Assembly: GCA_937886715.1 (NCBI GenBank)
Contig: CAKZZD010000020.1
Span: forward strand, 41,231-105,230
Reading direction: 5' to 3'
Source of the DNA: an uncultured Bacteroidales bacterium
GTDB lineage: Bacteria; Bacteroidota; Bacteroidia; Bacteroidales; P3
Length of the DNA: 64,000 nucleotides
Position numbers and translations under genes: made by a program
The notes under the pieces: model-generated
What the model was told of the DNA's origin: nothing
The model's database searches: none
Seen by the model: only the letters and a program-made list of their open reading frames with translations
Part shown: positions 26,502 to 35,437 of the stretch, piece by piece
Numbering within the stretch: position 1 is the stretch's first letter
How the letters are laid out: every line of letters starts with the position of its first letter

Positions 26502-26522
26502 TTTAGGTATTGATTGTTTTTA

Positions 26523-27170
26523 TTATTTTCGTGAACCACTGGTCGATTTCAGCGGCGTGTCTATCTTGCTGTCGCTACTGCGGCGCATCTCGGGATTGGT
26601 CGGTTTCTTGGAGGCTTCTCCAGCCCGCTCTCCTTGAGGCGCCGATGATGCACCGGGCTTGTAGCCCAACAGTTCAAGCACCTCGTCGCTGATGTCATAT
26701 TTCTTATTGGCAAAAAGAAGTGTTGCACTGGCCGACTTGTCAAACACAAACGCATAGTTCTTTTCATGTGCCACGCGCTCAATCATCGAATAGACACGAT
26801 CCTGCACAGGCTTCAGCAGCTCTGCACGACGCTTGTCCAGGTCTCCGCCTGCACCAAAACGCTGTTGCTGCAGATCTTTGATCTCCTGCTCCTTGGCACG
26901 GATCTCGTCTTTGCGGCGTTTCTTCAGATTGTCGGGAAGCAGATAGCTCTCCTGCTCATAGTCGGCCCTCATGGCATCCAGTTCGCCCATCTTCCCGTCC
27001 AACTCCGCCTGCCAATCGGCCACATACTTGTCAAGCCTCTTGATGGCATTGTTGTAGTCAGGAATGCTCTTCAGAACATAATCGGTGTTGATACAAGCAT
27101 ATTTCTGCGCCGTTACAGGCAGCACAATAGCAAGAAGGATAACCGCGAATATGATGATTTTTCTTTTCAT
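26523..27170 (-). CDS. OmpH/Skp-family periplasmic chaperone, longer paralogue
   Basis: I chose ATG 27170, 2 bases after the BamA stop, over a TTG at 27176; it gives 215 residues beginning MKRKIIIFAVILLAIVLPVTAQ, a clean signal peptide. YACINTDYVLKSIPDYNNA is the OmpH N-terminal strand, followed by a coiled hairpin (about 55-130) and NYAFVFDKSASATLLFANK. Unlike the downstream paralogue it has an extra Ser/Lys/Arg-rich tail of about 50 residues, probably disordered. Paired ompH genes after bamA are typical of Bacteroidales. Confidence 0.92.
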   Translation of the reverse strand: MKRKIIIFAVILLAIVLPVTAQKYACINTDYVLKSIPDYNNAIKRLDKYVADWQAELDGKMGELDAMRADYEQESYLLPDNLKKRRKDEIRAKEQEIKDLQQQRFGAGGDLDKRRAELLKPVQDRVYSMIERVAHEKNYAFVFDKSASATLLFANKKYDISDEVLELLGYKPGASSAPQGERAGEASKKPTNPEMRRSSDSKIDTPLKSTSGSRK

Positions 27171-27172
27171 TT

Positions 27173-29752
27173 TCAATCAAGACTTTGGCCTATCGAGAAA
27201 TGGAAATGGCTGCCTCCGTTGGCTCCATCGAAACCGTAGCCCCAGTCGAAGCCTATCAAGCCTCCCAACATGGGAACGAAAAGACGGACACCCAAACCGG
27301 CGGAATTGTACATCTTGAAGGGCTGGAACTCGGCCAACGTGGCCCAACTGTTGCCGCCCTCAAGGAATCCGGCCACCCAGATGGTCATATTGTTGCTCTC
27401 CATGATGGGCTGGCGCAACTCCAGGGTGAAGCGGTCAAACACCGATGCTCCAGACACAGGACTGAGCGAATAGTTGTCGTATCCGCGCAGGGGCACAATC
27501 TCACGTCCATCAAAAGCATAGGATGCAAGGCCGTCGCCACCGAGGAAATAGCGGCCAAACGCCGTCAATCCGCGATCCTTGTTGTAGTAGCCCATAAAGC
27601 CGAATCTGAAACGCGCATTCAGCACCACATCACCAATCAGATTGAGCATCCACGAGCCTCGAATATTGAACTTGTAGTATTCCTGCCATTTGTTCTTCTC
27701 CTCAACAGTGGCATTCGAATAGTCCTTGCCGGAGAGGAGTGAATAGGGAGGGGTGAAGAAGGCGCTGAAACTGACATCCGAACCACTGCGGGCGTAGATA
27801 GGCGAATCCAGCGAGTTGCGGCTCAGCGTGAAACCGTACGATATATCGTTCGACCTGCCGTTAGTGAAGTCGATTCCCTGCGCCAATGAATAGTTGTTCA
27901 GCACATAATGCTTATAGCTCAGGCCGTGCGACACAATGAAATAGTCGTCGGGCCATTTCAAGCGTTTCGTGAAGCTGATGCCGCCTCCCGTAATCTGCAG
28001 GCTGCGATACTTCTCGTCCGTTCGGTTAATCCAGCGGCCATTGCTGAAGAAAGTATGGTATATCGACCCCGTCAGCGACTGCGCGCGATGGCCTCCAAGC
28101 CAGGGCTCGGTGAACGACGCACTGAGCGAATTGTACGCCGATCCGTTGGTCACGAAATTGAGCCCCAACTTCTGTCCGTCGCCGGCTGGCAGCGGCGCCC
28201 ACGCGTCTTTGTTGAATATATTGCGAAGGCTGAAGTTGTTCAGCTGCACGCCAAATTGTCCGATGAACATTCCCGAGCCATAGCCGCCCTGCATGTTCAG
28301 GGTGCTGGTGTTGCCTTCCTCAACTTTGTAGACAATATCCACCGCCCCGTTTTTCTCATCAGGACGCGGTTCGGGCTTGAGCGTCTCTTCCTTGAAGTAG
28401 CCCAGCGTTGCCAACTCGCGGTGGCTCCTGATCAACGCATCGCGGCTGAAAAGGTCGCCGGGACGGGTCCTGATCTCTCGCATGATGATCTTGTCGTTGG
28501 TCACCGTGTTTCCTTCCACCCACACGTTGCGCACACGTGCCTGACGGCCTTCCTCAATGCGGATCTCAATGTCAATACTGTCGTCCACCACTGCCACCTC
28601 CACCGGTCGCACCTTGAAAAACAGATAGCCATTGTCCATATACAGCGACGTGATGTCGGTGCCCGAGGGGTTGTACGACAAGTTCATGTCCAGCTGGCTC
28701 TTGTTGTAGGGGTCTCCTTTCTTGATGCGCAGCGAGCGGCGCAACAGATCATCGTCATACACCGTATTGCCGGAGAAGGTGATATTGCGAAAATAGAATT
28801 TCTTGCCTTCATACACTTTCACCTTCACCTTCAGCCGATCCTGTTGGGCCTTCTTCTTGCTGCTCAACTTCAGCTCGTCCTGGGGCACGGTCCACACCGT
28901 GTCACTCACTATGCGCGCATCGCGGAATCCCTCCTCGTTGTAGTAGTCTATCACCTTGGCCAGGTCTTCGCGGAAATCGTTCTCAATGTAGCGGCTCTTC
29001 TTCCAGAATGGCTTGGTGAAGATGCGCAGCTTCCAGAATTCATTGCCGCTCGACCACAGGCGCTTGCGGTAGTGCACGTCGCGGGTCTTCTCCATCTTGC
29101 TCTGCAGCACCGGCATCGACACTACCTGGTTGCCTTCGAAAATCAAGGAGTCGATTTTCACCTTCTTGCCACGGTTCACTTTGAACGTGATATTCACCTT
29201 GTTGTTGGTGTCAGGCGTCGTGACAGGTGTCACCTCCACCTGCGTGTACCCCTTGCCGATATAATATCCCTTGATCTTGTTCGACGACGTGCGCAGGAGG
29301 TTCTCAGTCACCACATCGCCCGTCACAAGTTTGATCTCTTCCTTGATCTTGTCAGCTTCGCCCTTGCGAACGCCATGGAAACTGAACACCCCCAGCCGCG
29401 GACGCTCCTTCAGCACAAACTTGAGGAAGATGACATTGCCCTGCACTCGGGTGACTCTGATCTGCACATCTTCAAACATCCCCTGCTTCCAAAGGTTCTC
29501 TACACCCGTCGAAATCTTGTCGCCGGGCACCTTGATCTTGTCGCCCACCTGCAAGCCAGCCACCAGCTGGACCACACGCGTGTCGAAATTCTCGGCACCC
29601 TCGAAGGTGATGCCTCCGATCTCGTATTGCTTGGGAGTGAGATAGTCAAAGTCATATTCCGAATCGCCACCCACAACCACCTGTGAGCGAACTCCTAATG
29701 GCCATAGGCAAAGCAGCGCGACGAGTATTGCAAGTATTCTGGTCTGTTTCAT
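27173..29752 (-). CDS. bamA: Outer-membrane protein assembly factor BamA
   Basis: An 859-residue Omp85 protein with a leader (MKQTRILAILVALLCLWPLGVRSQ), POTRA repeats from about residue 40 to 480 (for example ITFEGAENFDTRVV, then VRNVWVEGNTVTNDKI) and a C-terminal 16-strand barrel. PLRGYDNYS in the barrel is the conserved RGF/RGY loop-6 motif that locks into the lumen. The barrel end HFSIGQSLD carries two extra residues after the usual final aromatic-type signal. It inserts outer-membrane proteins. Position between uppS and two ompH genes fits. A 69-base AT-rich spacer separates it from uppS. Confidence 0.96.
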   Translation of the reverse strand: MKQTRILAILVALLCLWPLGVRSQVVVGGDSEYDFDYLTPKQYEIGGITFEGAENFDTRVVQLVAGLQVGDKIKVPGDKISTGVENLWKQGMFEDVQIRVTRVQGNVIFLKFVLKERPRLGVFSFHGVRKGEADKIKEEIKLVTGDVVTENLLRTSSNKIKGYYIGKGYTQVEVTPVTTPDTNNKVNITFKVNRGKKVKIDSLIFEGNQVVSMPVLQSKMEKTRDVHYRKRLWSSGNEFWKLRIFTKPFWKKSRYIENDFREDLAKVIDYYNEEGFRDARIVSDTVWTVPQDELKLSSKKKAQQDRLKVKVKVYEGKKFYFRNITFSGNTVYDDDLLRRSLRIKKGDPYNKSQLDMNLSYNPSGTDITSLYMDNGYLFFKVRPVEVAVVDDSIDIEIRIEEGRQARVRNVWVEGNTVTNDKIIMREIRTRPGDLFSRDALIRSHRELATLGYFKEETLKPEPRPDEKNGAVDIVYKVEEGNTSTLNMQGGYGSGMFIGQFGVQLNNFSLRNIFNKDAWAPLPAGDGQKLGLNFVTNGSAYNSLSASFTEPWLGGHRAQSLTGSIYHTFFSNGRWINRTDEKYRSLQITGGGISFTKRLKWPDDYFIVSHGLSYKHYVLNNYSLAQGIDFTNGRSNDISYGFTLSRNSLDSPIYARSGSDVSFSAFFTPPYSLLSGKDYSNATVEEKNKWQEYYKFNIRGSWMLNLIGDVVLNARFRFGFMGYYNKDRGLTAFGRYFLGGDGLASYAFDGREIVPLRGYDNYSLSPVSGASVFDRFTLELRQPIMESNNMTIWVAGFLEGGNSWATLAEFQPFKMYNSAGLGVRLFVPMLGGLIGFDWGYGFDGANGGSHFHFSIGQSLD

Positions 29753-29821
29753 GCACGTATTTCACTTAATTATATAATAACTCGCACATGCGCTTTTTAT
29801 TATATTTAGCTCGCACTTTTT

Positions 29822-30559
29822 TTATTTTTTCTCCTCCACCTGGGCTTCTGTCTTCCCAAAACGCCTCTGCCTGCTTTGGTAGTCGGCCACCGCCGCATAG
29901 AAATCCTCATGACGGAAATCGGGCCACAGTTGCTCGCTGAAATAGAATTCCGTATAGGCCATCTGCCACAAAAGGAAGTTCGACACACGCAACTCGCCGC
30001 CCGTCCTGATCAGCAGGTCGGGATCCGGATATTCGCTGGTGGTAAGGTACCGCCGCAATGTTTCTTCGTCCACCTGGTCGGGCGCCAATCCGTCGCGGCA
30101 TATCTGTTTGATGGCTTCCGCTATCTCCCAGCGCGAGCTGTAGCTCAGCGCCAGTATCAACGTCATCGTCCGGTTGCCGGAAGTCTCGTCAATGCAGCGC
30201 TGCAACATCGTCCGCGATCGCTCGGGGATTCGTCCCATGTCGCCTATTGTCCTCAACCTCACATCGTTGTCCATCAGGGTCTTGGTCTCGTCTTCCACGG
30301 CTTTGATCAGCAGTTCCATCAAGCCGTCGACTTCCGCCTGCGGCCGGTTCCAGTTCTCGGTGCTGAAGGTGTACAGGGTCAGATATTTCACGCCCATCTG
30401 CACCGCCGCTTCCACGGCCTGACGCACTGCCGTAAAGGCGTTGCGGTGTCCGAACAGCCTCTCGTGCTGCTGCTTCATTGCCCAACGGCCATTGCCGTCC
30501 ATGATGATTGCCACATGCTGCGGCACGCGGCTCTTGTCGATTTGCTCCAATGTTATCAT
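29822..30559 (-). CDS. uppS: Isoprenyl transferase (undecaprenyl diphosphate synthase)
   Basis: ATG 30559 gives 245 residues (MITLEQIDKSRVPQHVAIIM). The longer frame from 30598 would overlap the upstream gene by 34 bases and adds residues not seen in the family. DGNGRWA is the catalytic P-loop-like motif with the essential Asp; TLYTFSTENWNRP and the C-terminal LLIRTGGELRVSNFLLWQ are the IPP-binding signatures. It builds undecaprenyl diphosphate, the carrier lipid needed for peptidoglycan and the surface glycan of region 1. Confidence 0.95.
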   Translation of the reverse strand: MITLEQIDKSRVPQHVAIIMDGNGRWAMKQQHERLFGHRNAFTAVRQAVEAAVQMGVKYLTLYTFSTENWNRPQAEVDGLMELLIKAVEDETKTLMDNDVRLRTIGDMGRIPERSRTMLQRCIDETSGNRTMTLILALSYSSRWEIAEAIKQICRDGLAPDQVDEETLRRYLTTSEYPDPDLLIRTGGELRVSNFLLWQMAYTEFYFSEQLWPDFRHEDFYAAVADYQSRQRRFGKTEAQVEEKK

Positions 30560-30564
30560 CTTAA

Positions 30565-31431
30565 CTATCTTATTCTGCAACGTTTTGAACGCATCCACCC
30601 CATCAGTGTCTCCAGGCTGAACCCAACCGACACATGGAAATACGAGTACCAGTCGTCAAGCGAATCGTCGCCCCGCTTGATACCGGGTGCGTTGACATAG
30701 CCCGGCACCACCTCGCCGCTGCGGTCCGCCAAGGTCGCGGCCAACTCGCCATTCTCCACACTCTCCCGCAGCAGGTCGCCGCCCACATACGTCTTGCTCA
30801 CATCGTCTATATAGTCGGTCAATGTCTTCCGGAATCCATATTCCACCGACAGCGACACCGTCTTGCCTATCAAGAATTTGGCTCCCATTCCGAAGGGAAA
30901 GCACACCTCGGTCAGCTTATACGGGCGCCTGTCCGGATATTCCAGCGTGCCCTGGCCCTCGGTATGCAGGGGCTGCAAGGCCACCCATTCTTCCATGCCT
31001 TCTCCAACGGAATACTTCGCCATCGGGTTGAAATGGAACACGCCTACTCCGCCAAACATATAAAGGGTCCAATTGTGGTCGGTCGAACCAAAGCCATACG
31101 GCCAGAACGAAAATTCGCCCAGCAACACGCCCTCAAACAGGTCGGTGCGGAAACTCAGGTTGCGCCGCTCTATGCAATCGGGATTGCCTCCCGACAGGGC
31201 TCCGTATGCCACCTCTCCCCTCAACGCCCACCGTTTGTCCAAGCGGTAGCGCAGCCCTCCGCTGAACGCCGGATGCACACGCCCGAAGACGCTCTGGTTG
31301 TTCAGATCGCCGATATAGTTCATCCCTCCGCCGCTCAGCAGTATGTCACTCCGCCCGATAAAGTCGTCGTGCTGGGCAACCGCCGCCAGCGGAAGCAGCA
31401 GAAGCGCTATCGCCCAAATCCTATTCTTCAT
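30565..31431 (-). CDS. DUF6089 family outer-membrane barrel protein
   Basis: A 288-residue protein with a signal peptide (MKNRIWAIALLLLPLAAVAQ) and alternating beta-strand pattern, starting with SDILLSGGGMNYIGDLNNQ, the family's conserved opening. It is probably a small outer-membrane barrel. In Bacteroidetes the family sits immediately before uppS and bamA, as here, which suggests a role tied to envelope assembly, though no function is proven. The C-terminal tail is Arg-rich (MRSKRCRIR). It overlaps the DUF4837 gene by 11 bases. Confidence 0.82.
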   Translation of the reverse strand: MKNRIWAIALLLLPLAAVAQHDDFIGRSDILLSGGGMNYIGDLNNQSVFGRVHPAFSGGLRYRLDKRWALRGEVAYGALSGGNPDCIERRNLSFRTDLFEGVLLGEFSFWPYGFGSTDHNWTLYMFGGVGVFHFNPMAKYSVGEGMEEWVALQPLHTEGQGTLEYPDRRPYKLTEVCFPFGMGAKFLIGKTVSLSVEYGFRKTLTDYIDDVSKTYVGGDLLRESVENGELAATLADRSGEVVPGYVNAPGIKRGDDSLDDWYSYFHVSVGFSLETLMGWMRSKRCRIR

Positions 31432-32422
31432 CCTTTGGCCACTTGATCGAATTGCAGATGCTCTCCACCTGCATCAGATAGTCGCGCTTGTCAAAACGCG
31501 GACAGTAGACAAATCCCGTAAGCTCAACCAGCTGCGTCTTGTCGGGCGACAACAGCGTATAGGTCACGAACGGGCCTCCCATGAAGTCACCGAACAAGCG
31601 CCACAGCCCTCGGGTTTCGACGCAATACGGGCTACCCTCGAATTCCACCACACGGCTCAACAGCGGCACTCTGCGTTCCGTGCCCATATAGCTGCTGTCC
31701 GCCGGGCCGGCCACCTGCCTCCGCATCACGGTGTCCAGGCGGTTGTATATCTTCGCCACGGCAAACTGGCTCTCCTCGCGGTACGGCTCCACATACACCA
31801 GCACATCCAGCCCGAAGTCTTTCGTCTCTTTGCGGATCCAGGCGAAATCGGCATCGTCTTTGGCCCATGTGAACTCTTCGCTCAACGTAAGCTCGAAACC
31901 GAATTTATCTTTCACCTTCTTCATCAGCCCCACATTGCGGTGATTGTAAAAGGCATTGATCATGCGCTTGTGCTCGGCATTGTAGATCTCCTCCACGATC
32001 CGCGGCTCATATTTGCGCAGCATCTCTCGAAGCGACGCCTCGCTTTTGGCCGCGATGTCCACCACCACCTGCGGACTCGCCCACTGGTCGTGATGGATAT
32101 AGAATTTGTCCGGATTGTCAGCCTTCACATCGCAGATCACAATGTTGCGGTGCATCTGGAACATCTGCGTGTTGTGCAGCGACGATATAGGCACGTTCAC
32201 CACATCAAAACGCGGCTCCGGCTGCGGCAAAGCTTCCTGTGGGGCACGGAAAATGGAGTCGATAAGTGCCTTGGTATCACCGGCATAGTAACCTTTGTCG
32301 GCAGCTATCAGCACCTCCAGGGTCTTGCCCGACGAGCTGCGCTTGGTCAGGGCCTCGTTCTGGCGGCTGTGGCACGACACCAGCAGCACCGCCATCATCA
32401 TAAACAATGCAATATTTTTCAT
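31421..32422 (-). CDS. DUF4837 family lipoprotein
   Basis: From ATG 32422 the product has 333 residues and begins MKNIALFMMMAVLLVSC, a lipoprotein leader with Cys17. The mature part matches DUF4837: KTLEVLIAADKGYYAGDTK, then NIVICDVKADNPDKFY and a C-terminal TGFVYCPRFDKRDYLMQVESI. The family is periplasmic or surface-exposed and restricted to Bacteroidetes; its role is unknown. An ATG at 32443 would also be possible but precedes the leader awkwardly. It is coupled to both neighbours by overlaps. Confidence 0.82.
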   Translation of the reverse strand: MKNIALFMMMAVLLVSCHSRQNEALTKRSSSGKTLEVLIAADKGYYAGDTKALIDSIFRAPQEALPQPEPRFDVVNVPISSLHNTQMFQMHRNIVICDVKADNPDKFYIHHDQWASPQVVVDIAAKSEASLREMLRKYEPRIVEEIYNAEHKRMINAFYNHRNVGLMKKVKDKFGFELTLSEEFTWAKDDADFAWIRKETKDFGLDVLVYVEPYREESQFAVAKIYNRLDTVMRRQVAGPADSSYMGTERRVPLLSRVVEFEGSPYCVETRGLWRLFGDFMGGPFVTYTLLSPDKTQLVELTGFVYCPRFDKRDYLMQVESICNSIKWPKDEE

Positions 32423-33402
32423 TTTCGTAACGTTTTTCTCCATCCATGAAAATCGGATATGGCCGTCTCTATCGGCGTCTGCCGAAGACCCAACTCTCTT
32501 ACGGCCAGCCTATTGTCGTAACATTCACGCACCATCAACTGCTTGACGTTGCGCGTCGAAAGTTCGGTTCGCACGCCCAAGGCCCGCAGGGCATCGCCCA
32601 TCGCGCCGGCGGCCGCCATCATCCATCTCGGCAGCACAATCTGCCGTTGGCAATAGCCTTCCACTCGCGCCTGCACCCTGTACAACTCGCTGATAGTAAG
32701 ATCTCCCGACGGATTGGTGACGATATATCTCCGCCCGTTTTCCCCACGCGTCAGCGCCGACACTGCGGCCTGCGCCACATCGTCCACATGCACAAAACTC
32801 TTGCCCCCACTCGGCACCGCCATCAGCGGCTTCCGATATGCCGCCAGTAGCAACCGCCCCGACGAGGGTTTCACATCATAAGCCCCTATCAGGAATCCGG
32901 GGTTGAGCACCACCACATGCCAGTCACCATGTTCCGCGGCAGCTTCAAGCAGCTCTTTCTCTCCCTCTCGCTTGCTGTCGGCATAATAGCTGCCCTTGAA
33001 CGGCTCACGCATCTGCCTCCTCTCGTCGGCAGGGTCGTTTGGATCGCCAAAACCGATGGTATTGACCGTCGACACATGCACCAACCTACTGATTCCATGA
33101 CTTTTCATCACCTCAACAAGCCTCCTGCACAGGTCGCGGTTCACAGGAAGATAGTCTGCATAATGGCGAAGCGACATGTCCGTGGTGCCGGCACAATTGA
33201 CAATTGCGTCGCACCCCTCGGCAGCATTGCCTAGCGCCCCGTCGTCAAGCAACGACCCTACCCGCTCCTGCCACTCGCCATCGGCCAGGCGCACTTTGCC
33301 CGTCTGTCGCACCAGACAAACCACCTCGTGGCCTGCCTGCAGCAGCCATCGCAGCACATTGTGCCCCAGCAATCCAGTTGCGCCGAGCAACATCACCTTC
33401 AT
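32419..33402 (-). CDS. NAD-dependent epimerase/dehydratase family protein
   Basis: From ATG 33402 the product has 327 residues (MKVMLLGATGLLGHNVLRWL); the upstream extension to 33459 is not needed. GATGLLG is the dinucleotide-binding motif GxxGxxG of extended short-chain dehydrogenases. YADSKREGEK (about 146-155) holds the catalytic Tyr and Lys, and VHVSTVN the Ser/Thr. It may act on a sugar nucleotide, a dihydroflavonol-like or a sterol-like substrate; the context with envelope genes does not decide. It overlaps the DUF4837 gene by 4 bases. Confidence 0.85.
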   Translation of the reverse strand: MKVMLLGATGLLGHNVLRWLLQAGHEVVCLVRQTGKVRLADGEWQERVGSLLDDGALGNAAEGCDAIVNCAGTTDMSLRHYADYLPVNRDLCRRLVEVMKSHGISRLVHVSTVNTIGFGDPNDPADERRQMREPFKGSYYADSKREGEKELLEAAAEHGDWHVVVLNPGFLIGAYDVKPSSGRLLLAAYRKPLMAVPSGGKSFVHVDDVAQAAVSALTRGENGRRYIVTNPSGDLTISELYRVQARVEGYCQRQIVLPRWMMAAAGAMGDALRALGVRTELSTRNVKQLMVRECYDNRLAVRELGLRQTPIETAISDFHGWRKTLRK

Positions 33403-33840
33403 GCTTTTTTTAACGAAACTTTCCCCATAATATTGTACCCCCGCCCGCGATCCGGCCAATTATTCCTCTTTTTCACATTTTTTAAATCTGACCGCCCTCA
33501 AAAATGCCCCCGTTGTAGGAAAATCACATCTCCCTCTGAACCAACTCTTTCTACCAAGCCCCTCCAACCCCTCTCCAACCCCTCTCCATGCCGCCCCATC
33601 CTTCATCCGGAAATGGCGATATGTTGCCCCATTGGTGCCTCCCTGTTGCCAAGCAGTTCCCCACCTGTCACCTGGCTGTCTTCTTTCTGCTGCCAATATG
33701 CATCCCTTCTCAAAACCGGTAATCAGCCACATAAACCACATGCTATCAGAAATATAATAGCATTTTTAGTCCAAATAATAAAAAACCATCATTCAACTCT
33801 CATAACAACACATAACTCTCTGCAAGCATGACATATACAA
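33403..33840. other. Gene-free spacer
   Basis: About 440 bases without a credible gene. It is C-rich on the plus strand, with two 11-base units AACCCCTCTCC in tandem at about 33566-33587 and a T-rich stretch at its left end that probably contains the promoter region of the minus-strand epimerase operon. No TAnnTTTG element is clear. Confidence 0.5.
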
Positions 33841-33875
33841 CAATGCACCGATGCCGTTATGGCATCGGTGCATTG
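33841..33875 (-). terminator. Terminator hairpin downstream of pgi
   Basis: A perfect 15-base stem (CAATGCACCGATGCC at 33841-33855 and its complement at 33861-33875) with the loop GTTAT lies 38 bases past the pgi stop. The following minus-strand tail is TTGTATATG, only moderately T-rich. Confidence 0.75.
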
Positions 33876-33913
33876 CACACTATTAAAGGCATCAGAAAGC
33901 TGCGTTCTGGCAA

Positions 33914-35221
33914 TCAGAAACCAGGCTTCCCCAGCAAGTGGAACATGTTCTTCTTGTAAGCCTCGACGCCAGGCTGGTCAAACGGGTTCACCCCAAGAGT
34001 ATATCCGCTTACGCCACACGCAAACTCAAAGAAATATATGAGCTGTCCAAGGGTGTATTCGTCAATGCGTTCCACCTCAATCGTCACCACCGGCACTCCG
34101 CCGTCTTTGTGCGCAAGCAGTGTGCCCATCGTAGCACAATCGTTGATCGATGTCAACGATTTGCCGTCCAGATAGTTTATGCCATCCAGATTGCGTTCGT
34201 CATGCGGCACCGCCACATGGGAGGCAGGCTTCTTGACAAGCAGCATGGTTTCCATCATCAGGCGCTCGCCGTCTTGCACATATTGGCCCATCGAATGGAG
34301 GTCGGTGGTAATGCTGATGCTGTGGGGCATCAAGCCTTTACCCTGCTTGCCTTCACTCTCGCCGTATAGCTGCTTCCACCACTCGGCAAAATAGCGCAGG
34401 CTGGGCAACGCGCTGACCATCAGCTCGATCTTCTTTCCGCCACGGTAGAGCACATTGCGGATGGCAGCGTACACAAGTGCAGGATTGTCATCGAAGGGCA
34501 CCGACGACAAACAGATGCGTCGGGCATCGCGGGCACCTTCGAGCAGGCGGTCGATGTCGTATCCTGCCATCGCAATGGGCAACAGACCCACAGGCGTCAG
34601 CACCGAAAAACGGCCACCGACATTGTCGGGAATGACATACATCGGATAGCCCTCCTGAACGCCAATCTCATGCAGCGCCCCCCGATGGGCATCGGTAACG
34701 GCTATGATACGGGATGCCGCCTCATCACGTCCATACTTGTTCTCGAGATGGGCTTTCACCAGTCGGAAAGCCACAGCAGGCTCAGTGGTGGTGCCCGATT
34801 TCGATATCACCACAACGCTGTAGTCTTCGCGGTCAAGCAGGGCAAAAAGCTGCGAATAGTAGTCCTCGCTCAACGTATGTCCGGCATATACCACATAGGG
34901 ATGAGCCCCTCGCACCATGGAGGCAAACTCAGACTGCAAGGCTTCGATGACCATGCGGGCACCCAGGTAGGATCCCCCAATGCCGATAACCACAAACAAT
35001 TTGCTCTTGGGCGCAAGGCGCGCCACGTCGGCCTGAATGCGTCCGACGATGGTGGGATCAAGATTTTCAGGCAGGTCTACCCAGCCGAGAAAATCGTTGC
35101 CGGCGGCATCACCGGTGACAAGGTGGCGCTTGGCAGCCTCAACCTCAGGCTTGACAGCCTCGTAAGCTTCGCGCCCCACAAGGTCAATCGCGTGTTTAAT
35201 GTTGATATTGATCTGCTCCAT
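33914..35221 (-). CDS. pgi: Glucose-6-phosphate isomerase
   Basis: A 435-residue phosphosugar isomerase of the short form found in Bacteroidetes. FVVIGIGGSYLGARMVIEAL (about 76-95) and VVISKSGTTTEPAVAFRLV (about 136-154) are the two SIS-domain phosphate-binding loops. GINYLDGKS and QPGVEAYKKNMFHLLGKPGF at the C-terminus hold the conserved catalytic Lys region. It converts glucose-6-P and fructose-6-P, feeding both glycolysis and amino-sugar precursors for the glycan locus. It is a single gene between its own terminator and a 216-base AT-rich spacer. Confidence 0.96.
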   Translation of the reverse strand: MEQININIKHAIDLVGREAYEAVKPEVEAAKRHLVTGDAAGNDFLGWVDLPENLDPTIVGRIQADVARLAPKSKLFVVIGIGGSYLGARMVIEALQSEFASMVRGAHPYVVYAGHTLSEDYYSQLFALLDREDYSVVVISKSGTTTEPAVAFRLVKAHLENKYGRDEAASRIIAVTDAHRGALHEIGVQEGYPMYVIPDNVGGRFSVLTPVGLLPIAMAGYDIDRLLEGARDARRICLSSVPFDDNPALVYAAIRNVLYRGGKKIELMVSALPSLRYFAEWWKQLYGESEGKQGKGLMPHSISITTDLHSMGQYVQDGERLMMETMLLVKKPASHVAVPHDERNLDGINYLDGKSLTSINDCATMGTLLAHKDGGVPVVTIEVERIDEYTLGQLIYFFEFACGVSGYTLGVNPFDQPGVEAYKKNMFHLLGKPGF

Positions 35222-35366
35222 ATTTGTTAATATTTAACATTGTTTTTTTCGCTCTGATGCAGAAAACAAGGGGATTCTGCAAAAAAATGATTGTCGTAAC
35301 TGCAATATTTTCTTCACATTAACGTAATAGAGAAAAAAATATTTTAATTATATTGAAAAAAATATG

Positions 35367-35374
35367 TACTTTTG
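35367..35374 (+). promoter_or_regulatory. -7 promoter element (TAnnTTTG) of the OmpA porin gene
   Basis: TACTTTTG followed by CA matches the Bacteroidetes sigma factor -7 consensus, 64 bases before the ATG at 35438. No good -33 TTTG is present at the usual 19-21 base distance, which is common for strong variants with AT-rich upstream DNA. Confidence 0.65.
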
Positions 35375-35437
35375 CACCCAAATAATGCACGGGAGAAATG
35401 TGCCCATTGCAGTAGAAATAAACAACATTAATATATC

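Noticed and set aside
27908..29686. 592-codon plus-strand reading frame opposite bamA
   Set aside because: It is fully antisense to a clear BamA gene, has Val/His/Leu-rich shadow composition and no domain.
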